Below, in pieces: positions 42,590 through 53,941 of a stretch of DNA of 64,000 bases. Origin of the DNA: Phymatolithon calcareum (lineage: Eukaryota; Rhodophyta; Florideophyceae; Hapalidiales); assembly GCA_977006965.1 (NCBI GenBank), contig OZ345361.1:2542001-2606000 (forward strand), written 5' to 3'. How positions within the stretch are numbered: position 1 is the first letter of the stretch; the number at the start of each line of letters is the position of its first letter. The translations under genes and the position numbers were made by a program. The notes below the pieces were generated by a model, which worked only from the letters and a program-made list of their open reading frames with translations, ran no database searches and was not told where the DNA came from.

Positions 42590-43190
42590 GTGATCAGCGA
42601 GCGGTATTCCGTGCTTGAGAACAGCGCTCAAGTGCGATCTCATTTTTATGTACGTTTTAGCACAGATTGTATAGTAAATTGGCTGAGGAGGAGCAGCGAC
42701 GTCTATTTTACGTCATCCATAGCACCGGAGAAAGTGGTCAAACTGGCGGTCCTGGAATCGGTCGCTTGATCGAATGTGTTTTGTTTATCGCAAGCATGGA
42801 CGTGGACAGCATGTAGATCATGGCAGGAAAATAATAATCCTCATTGGGCCAAAGATCATCTGACGGCTTGCACTTCTGGTGTCGATTTCTTTCAGAACTG
42901 GAGCCTTTCTTGGGCATAATCGGACACGAAACGCTGTCTCGGTCTGCATTGCAAATATTACTTAGAATCGCCTTCCTCGCAATAGCGTTAATTTCGCTGT
43001 CTGGAAAATTAAAACTCTGCAGAACCAGCTCTTGCTGAACAAGACCTCAGACTTCTTCCTTCACTTCATAGGAATCTGTTGAAGATCATGAATTGGTTTT
43101 ATCACATGATTTCTTTGTCATACAAAATGCTGTAAATCAGGAAGGCATGCCGACGAGATCCAGAAATGGTCATGTCCACGAAGCCGTGCA
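42590..43190. other. Intergenic region
   Basis: Flanks of DP and of the phosphoesterase gene. No coding signal is seen. Confidence 0.55.
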
Positions 43191-44306
43191 ATGACCAAAG
43201 TCTGGTCGTTGCCGAGCTTTCACGCCGTACCACTACCCTTTCAGTTTCGCCAAAGACAGCGCACCGACCTTTCACGCAGAAGAAAGCTCCTCCAATGTAT
43301 TAATAGGCCTCTAACTTGTGCCTGTATCCGTGATTATGCATCGTCCGAACAGGTTGCATCAAAGACAGCCAGAATCGTCTGTGTCGGCGACATCCATGGG
43401 CAATGGGACATCGGGGACGAAAGGGCGCTGAAATCACTAAACCCAGATCTTGTAATGTTTGTCGGCGACTACGGCAATGAAGATGTGCGTGTGACGCAAC
43501 GAATCGCCGATCTGGCCGACAGCAGCGCGTTCGGAGTCGCTACCGTATTCGGAAACCACGACGCCTTTTTCACAGCTACTCAACACGGTCGCTCAAGGGC
43601 CCCATACGACAAAACGTTAACGTGTCGCGTGACTGAGCAGAAGCGCATGCTTGCTCGATACGACGTATCGTACCGAAGCATACCGTTTGATAACATCGGC
43701 GCGTCGGTGTGTGGCGGGCGAAGCTGGTCATGGGGCGGTCCGCATTGGAAGCACCGTGATTTTTACAGAAATTTCGAGGGTGTAACTGGTATGGATGACT
43801 CGGCGCGAAGGATTGTAAATGCTGTCAATGCCGCTGAACATGACGTAATGATCTTTCTGTGTCATAGCGGACCGTTTGGACTAGGCGCGCATGCGTGGGA
43901 TCCGTGCGGACGCGACTGGGGTGCGAGTCCAGGCGGTGATTACGGGGATCGCGATTTGAGGGAGGGGATTGAGTTTGCGCGCACGAAGGGAATGCGCGTG
44001 CCGCTTGTTGTATTTGGACATATGCACAAAGCGCTTTTGAATGGACAGGGTAGTCGGACTATGCTCGTGACTGAAAAGGATGGAGAGACGGGGAAGGAGA
44101 CAGTGATGCTTAATGCTGCTGTTGTGCCGCGACATAGAAAGGATCCGAGATTTTGTAGGACGATTCATAATTTTCAAATTGTGGAGTTTGGCGAAGGAAG
44201 CGTGTCGAGCGTTGAGGAAGCGTGGGTTGCGGCTGATGGCACAAAATCGTTTACCAACTTTTTGTATAATAGGGATGGTGTTGCGGCGAAAGCTGCAGTT
44301 GGTTGA
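43191..44306 (+). CDS. Calcineurin-like metallophosphoesterase, plastid-type, paralog 1
   Basis: The protein has 371 residues. The first 55 or so are basic and hydroxylated (QFRQRQRTDLSRRRKLL), consistent with an organelle-targeting peptide. The catalytic set is complete: GDIHG (66-70), GDYGNED (92-98, in place of GDxxDRG), GNHDA (121-125), CHSGPFGLG and FGHMH near the C-terminal part. The GDYGNE wording and SGPFGLG are shared with the paralog at 58.6 kb and, as far as I recall, with a cyanobacterial/plant subfamily (TIGR04168-type). The substrate is unknown. It is convergent with the next gene, with about 100 bases between. An ATG inside (MFVGDYG) is too late to be the start. Confidence 0.85.
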   Translation: MTKVWSLPSFHAVPLPFQFRQRQRTDLSRRRKLLQCINRPLTCACIRDYASSEQVASKTARIVCVGDIHGQWDIGDERALKSLNPDLVMFVGDYGNEDVRVTQRIADLADSSAFGVATVFGNHDAFFTATQHGRSRAPYDKTLTCRVTEQKRMLARYDVSYRSIPFDNIGASVCGGRSWSWGGPHWKHRDFYRNFEGVTGMDDSARRIVNAVNAAEHDVMIFLCHSGPFGLGAHAWDPCGRDWGASPGGDYGDRDLREGIEFARTKGMRVPLVVFGHMHKALLNGQGSRTMLVTEKDGETGKETVMLNAAVVPRHRKDPRFCRTIHNFQIVEFGEGSVSSVEEAWVAADGTKSFTNFLYNRDGVAAKAAVG

Positions 44307-44409
44307 GGCTTGACAATTGGGCAACTACTAGCATAGGGAATCGATAGTTGTTTACGTTTACGTTACCTGAGCCCTATTATCGTCAAAGCGGAAAATTGTG
44401 CCCTGCATT

Positions 44410-45069
44410 TCACTCCCACACATAATCCGGGAAGTGCATTCTGTACCAGAAGATGATGTAATTGACACAGACAGCTCGGCGAGTTCGATTCGGAGTGAGG
44501 TCCTTCACTTTAAGTCCAGGAAAACCAGCGGGTGTCATGACCTCTCTGAAACCGTTTTTGTGCTCCGGTAGGATGGACCGGGTTAGTTTTGCGACAGACA
44601 TTTTGACGCGCATATCTCTCTTGCGGGAGTAATCACTCGGGTCTCCGATGAAGTCAGGCGGTGCATCAGGATATCCCTTCTTCCATTCGTCTGGAACATG
44701 GGAGGAATCCCATGTACCGTCTTCGGTTTGCCGCCAGCCCAGGAGCAAGCGGATGATTTCATTCGGCCACGAATCTGGGGTTTCACTCTTTACAATCCCC
44801 AATAAATCATCTATTGAAAGCTGAAGCGGCTCCTCGATCGGAGCACCGGGGATGTATCCCGTAGTTTCGACGGGTTGTTTGAAACTTGGAACTGGATTCG
44901 TTCGTGCAGTGGCCCAGCCTACGGCCTTTGCCACTGGGACTCGCCGAGTTCTTGCTGTGTATTGAATATGAGGTCGGTGTTGGACAGATGCACTTGGCAT
45001 TCGGGTGTGGCCTACATGTTGTAAAGGGGAAGCATTGCAAAACGCTCCAAGACTTGACACAGGCGGCAT
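44410..45069 (-). CDS. Conserved plastid-type protein of unknown function
   Basis: The protein has 219 residues. The N-terminal 60 residues are basic, rich in Ser, Thr, Arg and Ala and free of acidic residues, like a plastid transit peptide. The rest is compact and looks conserved: PDSWPNEIIRLLLGWRQTED, then VPDEWKKGYPDAPPDFIGD, KLTRSILPEHKNGF and LTPNRTRRAVCVNYIIFWYR. I think related proteins exist in plants and algae (W-x-x-x-YP-x-x-PPDFI ... LTRSI ... LTPxxTRRA), but cannot name one. There are no catalytic motifs and no membrane span. It is convergent with the phosphoesterase gene. Confidence 0.75.
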   Translation of the reverse strand: MPPVSSLGAFCNASPLQHVGHTRMPSASVQHRPHIQYTARTRRVPVAKAVGWATARTNPVPSFKQPVETTGYIPGAPIEEPLQLSIDDLLGIVKSETPDSWPNEIIRLLLGWRQTEDGTWDSSHVPDEWKKGYPDAPPDFIGDPSDYSRKRDMRVKMSVAKLTRSILPEHKNGFREVMTPAGFPGLKVKDLTPNRTRRAVCVNYIIFWYRMHFPDYVWE

Positions 45070-45510
45070 TGTGCGGGCTTAAGCAGCAACTTTTTCTGGA
45101 GATGAGGGGTCAATCACTGCTGCCGAACTGCGTCGAATGGAGAGCTCTGCATGCAAAGATTGGTGAGATCATCGGGAAAAAATTACAAAAAATATGAAAA
45201 AATAATAGTGGAGATTGTAATTTTACTTGGAATCCTCGAATGTGTCGAAAAAGGTCGACATCGAGGAAAAGGCGAAATCTCAAAATAGTTGATGCACATT
45301 ATGCATGCGCGCTGAGAAGTCGACCGACGGGACGGGAAAATCATACAGTAGCGATGATTTGTTTGACTTGACAAATACATTCAAACAACCGCATAGAAGA
45401 GGAAAACTATGTGCAGGTCACAGTCGATGACATCGTTTCAGATCAAAAAACAGCAAACAAAAGCGGTACCACACTGTAATCACGCTACTGTACATCGTCA
45501 GTCGTTCATC
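45070..45510. other. Intergenic region
   Basis: Between two minus-strand genes. TACTGTAC and TACAGTA motifs lie near 45487 and 45345. No gene is seen. Confidence 0.55.
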
Positions 45511-45969
45511 TCAGCGCCGTAATTGATTGAGAGCCTCAAGGTATTCCACAAAGCGATCGAGAAGCCCGGGAACATTTGCCTGATGCACATCGACCAAACT
45601 TGGGGTTCGGCCGTGCTTGAGGCGAAAGGCGTCGCTCCACGGCTTGAGTTGCCTGCGCAAATACATATACTGTCGGAAATGCTCTGCCTGATGCACACGC
45701 TTGAGCCCGTTGCGACCACGTTTGCGAGGCAGTATTTCGTCTGGTTTAGGCGGCGGCACAGGATGTAAGAAACGTGACTGCCGACGCGGCGGCTTCACCG
45801 TGGGCTGTGCCGCAACCATTGTGAAGCGTGCTGGTGCGATGACTAATGGCGTGGTGGCAGATTTGCGCTTGGGGGTTAGTGCACTACGACCCAGAGGTTG
45901 GACGCCCAAGGCGACAGACGAAAATGCGGGACGTTCGGCACGTTGCCGGCGGACCAGGGCGTGCGACAT
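45511..45969 (-). CDS. Small basic protein with a C-terminal Sld2-like helix motif
   Basis: The protein has 152 residues. The first 95 residues are basic and Pro/Arg-rich without clear structure. The last 50 contain LRRQLKPWSDAFRLKHGRTP then SLVDVHQANVPGLLDRFVEY and LEAL. This follows the pattern L-K-x-W-x-x-x-F-x-x-x-x-GR-x-P-x-x-x-D-V/I ... Y-x-x-L seen at the N-terminus of Sld2/RecQ4 and in several other proteins. Here it is C-terminal and the rest of Sld2 is absent, so the shared motif does not prove the same role. The ORF is complete, and its TGA and ATG are clear. Otherwise unrecognised. Confidence 0.55.
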   Translation of the reverse strand: MSHALVRRQRAERPAFSSVALGVQPLGRSALTPKRKSATTPLVIAPARFTMVAAQPTVKPPRRQSRFLHPVPPPKPDEILPRKRGRNGLKRVHQAEHFRQYMYLRRQLKPWSDAFRLKHGRTPSLVDVHQANVPGLLDRFVEYLEALNQLRR

Positions 45970-46966
45970 GGGCCTCAGCCTGCGTTCCGTTCCTCTCCGG
46001 ATGAGCAGAATGGGAGCGAGCGATTCACAATGTGCGTTCTGACTGTGGTCTCAAAAATTTGAGAACAATAGACACTTACTTCGTTGCAGCAGAGCACACT
46101 GCTTGCTCTACAGAGCGTTGGTGGATGCAATGCAAATTTGTGGTTGCACCAGCGTCCTCTGCTTCGACTAGAAGCGCCAGGAGAAAAGTCAATTGGCTTG
46201 TTGCCGATACTGTTGGCCCTGTACGGCCACAAAACGCCTCCGGGATCATAGCGTGATCTGCCGCGGCCAGCATCACGATTTACAGATGCACAATTTTGCC
46301 AGATATTGATACACTACTGTACTGCATCATCACTCGGCGGGACACATTGGACGGTTCAGGTTGTGCATCAACAACAGTGAATCCTCGATGTAAGGATAAT
46401 AATCATTTGCTGTAAGTTATCAGCCGGAAATGATTTCTGGAAATCGAGTTTTCCAAAAAGAAAAATCTAGATTTTTTTAAAAGCTTTTAGAAAGTTCCAG
46501 CATTTGTATCCTAGAAATCGAGGATATGTTGCAATCGAATACCGTCACATCGAGGATTGACTATTTCGCATAAGACTCCATGACGTAATGACAAGACGGT
46601 TTACCTTCTTTTTCTGACCGTTGGGACAAATTCAAAATACAATTTTTTGCTAAATTTTAGGGCTTTGAAGACCTTGAACGCATTTGACATACCGTACAGA
46701 ACGGGAAAACAACTGGAAATTGACCGTTACGAACATAGGGATGCTCGTTGGGTAAAGCCGGAACAGAAACGAAATGCACCACATTTGGCTGTACAGTATA
46801 AAACTCCGTCCCTTCCCCTCCTCCTGATCATCTCCGCGCACTCTCGCACTCTCGACTGCTACTGTTGCCCCCCGCCCTCTTTCTCTCTCACCACGGATCC
46901 CGCCTTTCGCACGCCGTCTTTTTCCGCCACCACTAACTTCCAACAAGACTAACTCACTAACTCACT
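45970..46966. other. Intergenic region and CDC20 leader
   Basis: About 530 bases of unassigned DNA, then the duplicated CDC20 upstream block from about 46500. The block has a TATA-like box and a long pyrimidine-rich leader (46805-46960). Confidence 0.6.
46797..46803 (+). promoter_or_regulatory. TATA-like box of CDC20 copy 1
   Basis: TATAAAA lies 170 bases before the ATG. The same box lies 169 bases before the ATG in the other copy. Confidence 0.45.
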
Positions 46967-48458
46967 ATGAACTTCTACGGATCACGTCTCACAGACGCTG
47001 ACGACTTTGATCCCCCGACCCAACAAAACGGACAGGTCGCGCGCTGGAAGCGAAAGGCTGTGCAGAGTGCCACCAAAAAAACGCCCTCTAATACACGCTC
47101 TAAGACGCCTTCTGGTGACCGCTTTATCCCCTCCTCCCGTTCCGCGACGGACATTGACATCTGTCGAATGGCCCTCTCGTTCAACAACACCAAGGAGAAT
47201 TGCGCATCTGATTCCGACTCCGCCGACAAGGTTTGATCAGTCCTACAAAACTACCCTTCAGAGTTCATTCCTTCACTCCAACAGCCCAGTCAGCTCAGTC
47301 GCATCCAAATGCGATCTCCCCGGTGCCAAGATCCTCTCATTCAGCGCCAAGGCCCCTATCGCAAAGGAAGGTACAATTGCGCGCGACTCAGTGCTTTACT
47401 CGCAGAGCATCGCTGCTCCAATGAAGCGACGAGGAGTATTCCGTTCTATCCCGAGTCACCCAGAGAAGATTCTTGACGCACCTGGCATTCAAGAAGACTT
47501 CTACCTCAACCTACTCGACTGGGGATCTTCCAACGCTCTTGCTGTCGCGTTACACGACACGGTGTACATGTGGAACTCCACGACCGGTTCCATCGAGCGA
47601 CTGTGCGAGACAGCAGGTGAAGACGATTTCGTCACTTCGGTTTCCTGGGCCTCCAATGGACAGATACTTGCAGTGGGTACCAATTCGCATGAGGTGCAAA
47701 TCTGGGACGCGAACAAAATGACCAAGCTTCGAAGCTTCTCAAATCATGACGGTCGCGTCGGTTCTCTGGCCTGGAATGGAAGTACATTAGCCACGGGGTC
47801 GCGTGACGGAAAGATCCACATCAATGATGTGCGTATCGCAAATCCGCATTTCGCCACGCTTTCCGCACACACACAAGAGGTATGCGGTCTCAAGTGGAGT
47901 TCGAACGGGAAACAACTTGCATCTGGTGGTAATGACAATTTGGTCTGCATCTGGGATAATCAACATGACTCCCGGCACTGGACACCGAAGTTCACACTGG
48001 ATCATCACAACGCCGCCGTCAAAGCTATGTCATGGTGTCCTCTGCAAGCCAACGTTCTCGCCACTGGCGGAGGTACCGCGGACCGTCATCTTCGTTTCTG
48101 GAACACCGCAAACGGCGCATGCGTGAAATCCATCGATACGAAATCGCAAGTGTCCGGCATTGCCTGGTCGCAAAATGAGATGGAACTTGTGACATCGCAC
48201 GGGTTTTCGCAAAACCAGCTCACGGTTTGGAAGTATCCGTCAATGGCGCGCATGGCAGAGCTCAAGGGCCACACTCAACGCGTTTTGCAACTGGCACAGA
48301 GTCCGGATGGGTCAACTGTCGTCTCCGGAGGTGCGGATGAGACACTTAGATTCTGGAAGGTGTTTGAACACAGTGGCTCTAGTCGTCGCAGCCGGAGCAA
48401 TGGCGCGGTGAAGTGCGAATCACTGGCTCGTCGTCAGGCTCATCCCAATATCCGATGA
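46967..48458 (+). pseudogene. CDC20: CDC20 copy 1, frameshifted near its N-terminus
   Basis: The ATG at 46967 starts the same protein as the intact copy (MNFYGSRLTDADDFDPPTQ), with the C-box GDRFIPSSR and TKEN. Where the intact copy reads AAGGTTTCTGATCAG, this one reads AAGGTTTGATCAG (near 47230): two bases are missing, and the frame ends in TGA at 47234. Downstream, the whole WD40 part is preserved in the shifted frame. By chance a second frame from an ATG at 47007 is open through the deletion and joins the WD40 region, giving 483 codons with an unrelated head. So it is either a pseudogene or a source of a WD40 protein lacking the APC/C-binding C-box and KEN box. Confidence 0.8.
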
Positions 48459-51166
48459 ATTCATTGCGTGCCTCCCTTAATTATTGCGTGCAGCGTGCCT
48501 TTCATCTTCCGTTTCCCCCTTGTATATCACTAACAGGCTGCACTGCACTAACGGTTAATTGCTCCCTACTTTGTTTCTTTTTGTTATTGTGCTTGTTTGC
48601 GCGCGACAGGTATTAAAATCCGTAAGTCTCTTTGGTTCTTCCGCAATTTACTTTGCGCGTGTGCATTGTCTTCGATCGCAGGTTTTAACAATGTTTTTTC
48701 TCTCTGAGTTGTTTTGAGGAAACTGTGGTCTGTTGTATTTGACGTAGTTTTTCATAGAGCAGGGACATCTGGGAGCCCAAGATTAGACCAAATAAAAAAC
48801 TATATCACCCATGTCATCGTAAAATCATCTTTTGCTCTGTACCCCGCCCTTAGTCTGCGAACTCTTAGGCCTCAATCTCCGTAACAAATATCACGAAGCG
48901 GGGAAGGTACGTGTTGGCTTTGATGATCCACTTCCAGGAAGCCACCTGCAATCCATGTTTCTGCTTCTATATGAACCGCGGCAATTGACGTTTCATAAGA
49001 GGATCCTTTGTACGACGTCTTGTCGAGCATTCACAAGCTTCAGAGGAACCGCTTGCATCGCGCCAAGGAAGATTTCATAATTTGGCATTTACAACAAACC
49101 AAGGAAGGTTGAGAGAGAGAGATGCGAATTTATTTGAGGAAATTCACTACATGGCCACCAAAAATTGGCAAAATTCACTACTGGCCATCTCGCCAAATGT
49201 ACTACTCATCCGTTACGAATACGACGGCGCTCTGTAAGCATGTTGTCGTGTTCATCTGCAACGCTCAACACACAACACTCCCGCACTAACCACTCCGAAA
49301 TCATGGAAAAGAAGAAGCTCATGCTACGGGTGGACCACTACGCTGGATCCAGCTGTGACGACTTTGCCAACATCGTGATCTCCAACAACACGTCGATGGA
49401 CAAGAGACACCATTCAAGTTGACAGTTAGCAGCGATTACCGTGCTACATGTTCCGACCGCCACTTTGAAGAGCACAAACGGCCATGTAGCCACGTCGTCG
49501 CTACACTATTGCACGCTTCTAGGCGCTTGGTGCAGCATCGGGTATCATTCGACGCGTAGAACGAGCACTGGTTCGGGGACGTCTGGACATTGAGAACGTA
49601 GGCCAAACAGCATGCGGGCAGCATCACGCGTGTTGCAGTGACTGGAGACCAGCTCGTACAGGATGATTAGGTGCCGTTTGACCTTGCGGCTAAGCCGGAC
49701 CGTTAGCGCAAGAGGCCCTACTTGCCATCCGAAATGTCACTGCTCCTCGTGCGGAAACACTGGTCTCTTTTCGCAGACATGCGGGAGACCCAACATTCAC
49801 AACGTCGTCGAGGCGAAACGAAAACACGTCGACAAAGCGGCTCAGTCCGTGATTATCGACATTACCGCCTGCGATGACAGAGATGCTGCTTGCGACGAGG
49901 ATCTAAAGCATGGAGAGTAGCGCGCGCAATAAATTTTACTGTCCCATAGGTTGCTTTGACAAACGGATGTGTCGAACAATCTGCTACCAGCGCGTTGGTG
50001 GTCGAAATATTTCGCGAAAATAAAAAATTTCTAGGGCTTTTTGCCCAATGAACAATATAAGTGCGTAAAACTTTACCGTTAGTCCTACGGCGACCGTCCC
50101 GGTCACACCGTAGGCAAGCGACGTCCCGTCTGCTTGGCTCGTCAAAGCACAATACGAAAGCAAGTTTATTGTACACACAGGCGCTTACAGTACACAGCGT
50201 GAACTTGCCCTTTTCTCGGCACATGTCTATATGTGCCATACTTGCCCCAAAGGGCAAGTGAACCAACTTCATCATTGTCGGTGGTTCGGGTCGCAGTTGG
50301 TCTGTCGCTACTTGTTCCATTGCTGTTGCATGAGCTGCTGCTGGTTGATCGTAGTGCACGTTTGACACTTTTTCATCTGATCAACCTCTTTCCTTTACCG
50401 TGTGCTTTTCCTGTCATCGGTTTCGCCCTGTCCGGCCTGCGTTGCAGTCTGCTGTCGCGATGACATCGCGTGCCCGCCGAGATTATCGCCTGATCCTTTC
50501 GCCCCCCTTTTCCTCTGCCGTGTGGCCTCTCCCTGTACGCATTGTTCGTGATCCCCGTTGGGCCAATGCAGCGCGCTGAGCGAACAAGCTTTTCCCGCGA
50601 ATATACCGGGAGCGTCGGGGAGATCCAGTGCGGGCTGCGAGGCACGAAGCAACAATTTTGCGGGGGCGATGTCGGAAACTTTATCCGACACTTCCGGAAC
50701 ACGAACTGTCCGATCCCCCGCGTCCTGTCACGCGCTCTTGGTTGCGTGAGAAGAAAGCGCTTCATGAACAGAACCTTGATGTGCGTCGTGATGAGCGCGG
50801 AGGTGATGACAACGTTGTGGTTGCTTCAGGCGATATCGAAAATAGCGAAAGGAGGGATGTCGAGGTGCTCGAGCACGAGCCGAACGATGGAATTGTCATG
50901 GCGAATGTTGACGACCGGGATGATGACGATGACGACATAGCGGTATATCGTGATGACGATGGAAACCGTCATGTGGATTATGACGACGTCGACAGGTTTT
51001 TCGATGCCTTCCTTGCGTAATGTGACGTGTTCAATAGCTGCTGCTTATCCATGGGGTCCCTTTCATGCGTAAACGAATCCTCTTTTACAAACATACGATT
51101 GTATTTCCCATTATCAACTTAATTCCCTTCCTCCACGACAACTAACCTTTCGTTTCATGCGTGCGG
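48459..51166. other. Unassigned interval with decayed ORFs
   Basis: CDC20 3' flank, then debris. A frame at 50460-51020 (+) runs 186 codons with one TGA near 50577. It is Arg-rich, then ends in a strongly acidic Asp run (DDRDDDDDDIAVYRDDDG); no family is recognised. The frame at 49663-49920 contains HCSSCGNTGLFSQTC, a CCHC-knuckle-like motif with Leu for His, as in the ends of some transposases. Neither is solid. Confidence 0.35.
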
Positions 51167-52753
51167 TTAGTGTTCACGTTTCGGGATTTCTCCGTCGGCA
51201 ATCCATTGCTCGACAGGAGCTCGGAGTGTTGAGGTGGTGAGCATGCGGTGCAGCGCACTAACCTTTTTGTCCTTTGTTAATGCGTCTGCGATGTTGTGCT
51301 CACTGCGTATCCACCCTAGATTCTCCAACTCGCCGCTGCGGTATGCGTCACGGAGACCGGCGATGTCGATTAGCAGGCGCTTCTCGGTCATCGAACGCAA
51401 TGTGACGATGGACTCGAAAAGCGTGCGAGAGTCGGTGAATACGCGAAGCACAAGTCTCCATGATAAAAGTACGCTGAAGGTATGTACCAAGGCGAAACCC
51501 GCGTCGTACCCATGCACAACGGCATAGAGCTCGGCCGCCAATACTGACCGTGTCACTCGTTTACATTTCACCGACTACCACGCTAGGATTGATCACGCGT
51601 GCTTGTCGTCGACGAGTGCGATCACGTGTCCGAGCTGTGACGTTAGGTCCCGATTTGTGGCGAACGAAGCGTCGGCGAAAAAGTGAACCTCGGCGGTAGT
51701 TAAGTCTTCGTTTCCGTAAATTAACTCGTATCGTTCCGCTTTCATTCTTTTAAACGTTTCGTCCACTCGTTTATAGTCCGCCTCAACAGCAACATCGACA
51801 GGATTTTGTGCGAGTTGATTTACCGCACATGCAGCGTCCGGTCGCGTGCATGCGGTAACATACGCTGCACGACCGCGATTTGAAGAAAGCGAGTCAGGTG
51901 TGCGATCAATCGCCTCTTCTGGCATGCGGTCGACATAAGGATGTTGGTGTAAAACAACGAGTTTTCCCTTCCGGATTAGATGATGACCATTAAATTTCAA
52001 CTCCTCGCCGTTCTTCAGGATTTTTCGCTCATGTGTTTCGAACCGTTTCGAGCCCAGCTCCTCCTCCTGTAGAAATTTTTCATCTCCTGCGCCTACTGAA
52101 TCGTCAACCTGCAGACAAACCAGACCGCTTAAATTTTCGTCCTCATCATGACGGTAAAGGAAGCATGGATCGGTTTCCATACTTTTCATCTGTAAAATGT
52201 CCTTATGGTGTCCAACGTATGTCTCGAACCATAACAATCCACTTTCCGGTAAACCATAGAGTGGACGTTTTACGAGCCACAAAATATTGTTATCCATACC
52301 GAGTTCATGTGGAGGTGTTACGTAAACCTGACGTAACAGTTGCGAGTTCGTGGAAACATAGGCCTGGCTGATATCACGAATATAAATCGGCAACTCCATT
52401 CCGGCTGCAATAGCGAGCATCACTCGGACAGATGAGCGAGTAACAGTTGGAGAATATGTGAACAGCATCTTCTTGTCTTTATCCTTGCTACCAATTGCTT
52501 GTACGACGAGTCGAGCTTTCTGGCGTTTTTCAGCTGTTCCGGGATCCTTAATGGCGAGCACAAATTTGGCTTTCATCATGGTGAGGTTACGAAGTTCATC
52601 CTTCGAAAATGAAGATTTTCGGACTTCCTCAAAAGTGTCCTTTTCAAAAAGGCCTTTTACCTCGTCATCAATGGTTTTTCCAAATTTGAACCTCCGTGGA
52701 TCGTTTTTGTCCAGAACCACGGTGTGCATACTTTCGCTGAAGAGAAATTCCAT
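51167..52753 (-). pseudogene. Ty1/copia-type pol fragment (RT-RNase H), two stops
   Basis: The minus-strand frame has the copia RT blocks: KAKFVLAIKDPGTAEKRQKA then RLVVQAIG, RDISQAYV, VKRPLYGLPESGLLW and the catalytic LQVDDSVGAG. Next come RNase H blocks: FFADASFATNRDLTSQLGH, VLAAELYAVVHG, FTDSRTLFES and IRSEHNIADALTK. The frame is one continuous reading from 52753 to 51167 except for a TGA at 51593-51595 and a TAG six codons later. The gag, integrase and LTR parts are not found next to it; homology seems to stop soon after 52800. Dead element. Confidence 0.85.
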
Positions 52754-53274
52754 TGATCCGACGTGAGATTGTAGGCCTTCGGAGGGGGGCGAAGAAACCT
52801 ATGAGAAATTTTACTGATGCAATGGGTAGTCTTCGTTTGTGTAAATTAGAGAAGAATATCGATAGTTTGGGAAAATTCGACGATACTATGATGGATACAA
52901 GAAAAGCACTAAAATGAGGTTTTGGATGTCAAACGAGATATTTGGACCTCCACTCGTCTCATCATGATTGGATTTATACTATAAATAAGCAGACAAATCC
53001 AAATTTTGAGACTTAAAGTTCTGTATCATCTGCCAATAGGGTGATGTATATGAGCGGGGTCCCAAAATGTGGTTTTTGGAAGAAAAAAGTCTATTTTTTG
53101 CCTCCGTTTGTTTCATCACGATTAGATGAACACTAATACGTAATACATACCTTTATTTTGAGCTTTCCAGCGCTCTTTATTGTACTCTTACACACCCGAA
53201 CTCCCATACCAGGAGCTTCATTGCCCCACCACCCTAACTCTCCCTATTGTATCACTTTCACCTTACTACTCACG
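52754..53274. other. Noncoding interval
   Basis: No gene is seen. The last 100 bases are a C/T-rich leader before the H3-like frame. Confidence 0.5.
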
Positions 53275-53655
53275 ATGGCTCTAATCACCAACAACCGCAC
53301 CACTTGAAGCAAGAGATCCGATTATTCCTCTGCAGTCTCTGGTGGGCCAGTACACTCGAAGCCGAAAAAGAATGCTAAATCGGGCTTGAAAGCTCTGCGA
53401 GAAACCAGGAGGCTGCAGAAGGACACCGGACTCCTCATCTCCAAGGCTATTTTCCGCATCGTTATCCGCAAATTAGCCCAAGACAAGAACGATGATATTA
53501 GTTTTACATCCAATAATCTGGACACACTACAGACAGCACTCGAGGACCATCTGATCAAGATTTTCCAAAAACGCGAGAACCCTGCAAGTCATGCAAAGCG
53601 AGAAACGATGCAGCACAAGGATCTCAGACTTCCTGTGAAATTGATAAGATTTTAA
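53275..53655 (+). pseudogene. Broken divergent histone H3 (CenH3-like), copy 2
   Basis: From the ATG at 53275 the frame reads MALITNNRTT, then TGA at 53305, then SKRSDYSSAVSGGPVHSKPK and KNAKSG. The histone fold follows: KALRETRRLQKDTGLLISKA, IFRIVIRKLAQDKNDDISF, DTLQTALEDHLIKIF, HAKRETMQHKDLRLPVKLIRF and stop. This lines up with H3 (ALREIRRYQKSTELLI ... REIAQDFKTDLRF ... HAKRVTIMPKDIQLARRI) without gaps, including a loop 1 of normal length. The length would be 126 residues. The only visible lesion is TGA, one transition from CGA (Arg), which fits the basic tail. The tail is unlike canonical H3. No nearby splice sites would remove the stop. Confidence 0.7.
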
Positions 53656-53709
53656 ATTAAAATTTGAGCTTTAAATATACTTTCTTCCTTCATGGTGTAA
53701 GTACGCATC

Positions 53710-53845
53710 GAAGCCTATGGTACTGTAATGACTGTAATGCTATCTGTAAGAGCTTGCTGTAAATCCAAGCTGTAATGACAATTTGAAGGGAGCTAGTCTT
53801 GTAGGAAATGGAGGGTATGATAGTGGCGTTGGACGCCACACTTTC
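53710..53845 (+). repeat. Dispersed repeat, copy 2
   Basis: Related to 7441-7590. It lies between H3-like copies 2 and 3. Confidence 0.65.
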
Positions 53846-53941
53846 TTTCCAGTACTTTCCCTACATTAAATGTTTATATTCCAGAAATATTTTTTTGTAT
53901 GCTTGCAGAGTGGCACTGGTTTCCTCGTTTCTCAATCCAGC

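Larger units (their letters stand above)
46500..48890 (+). repeat. Direct duplication unit, left copy (CDC20 region)
   Basis: From about 46500 to about 48890 the sequence matches 55165-57555. The coding part is nearly identical, and the similarity fades gradually through both flanks (for example ATCGAGGATTGACT upstream and GAGTTGTTTTGAGGAAA downstream). The units are in the same orientation about 8.66 kb apart, with mobile-element debris between. Confidence 0.85.

Noticed and set aside
47007-48458. Treating the 483-codon frame as the normal CDC20 start
   Set aside because: The head is the shifted frame of the true CDC20 N-terminus; the intact copy shows the real start and C-box.
49862-50368. 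168-codon minus-strand frame
   Set aside because: No recognisable domain; surrounded by decayed repeats.
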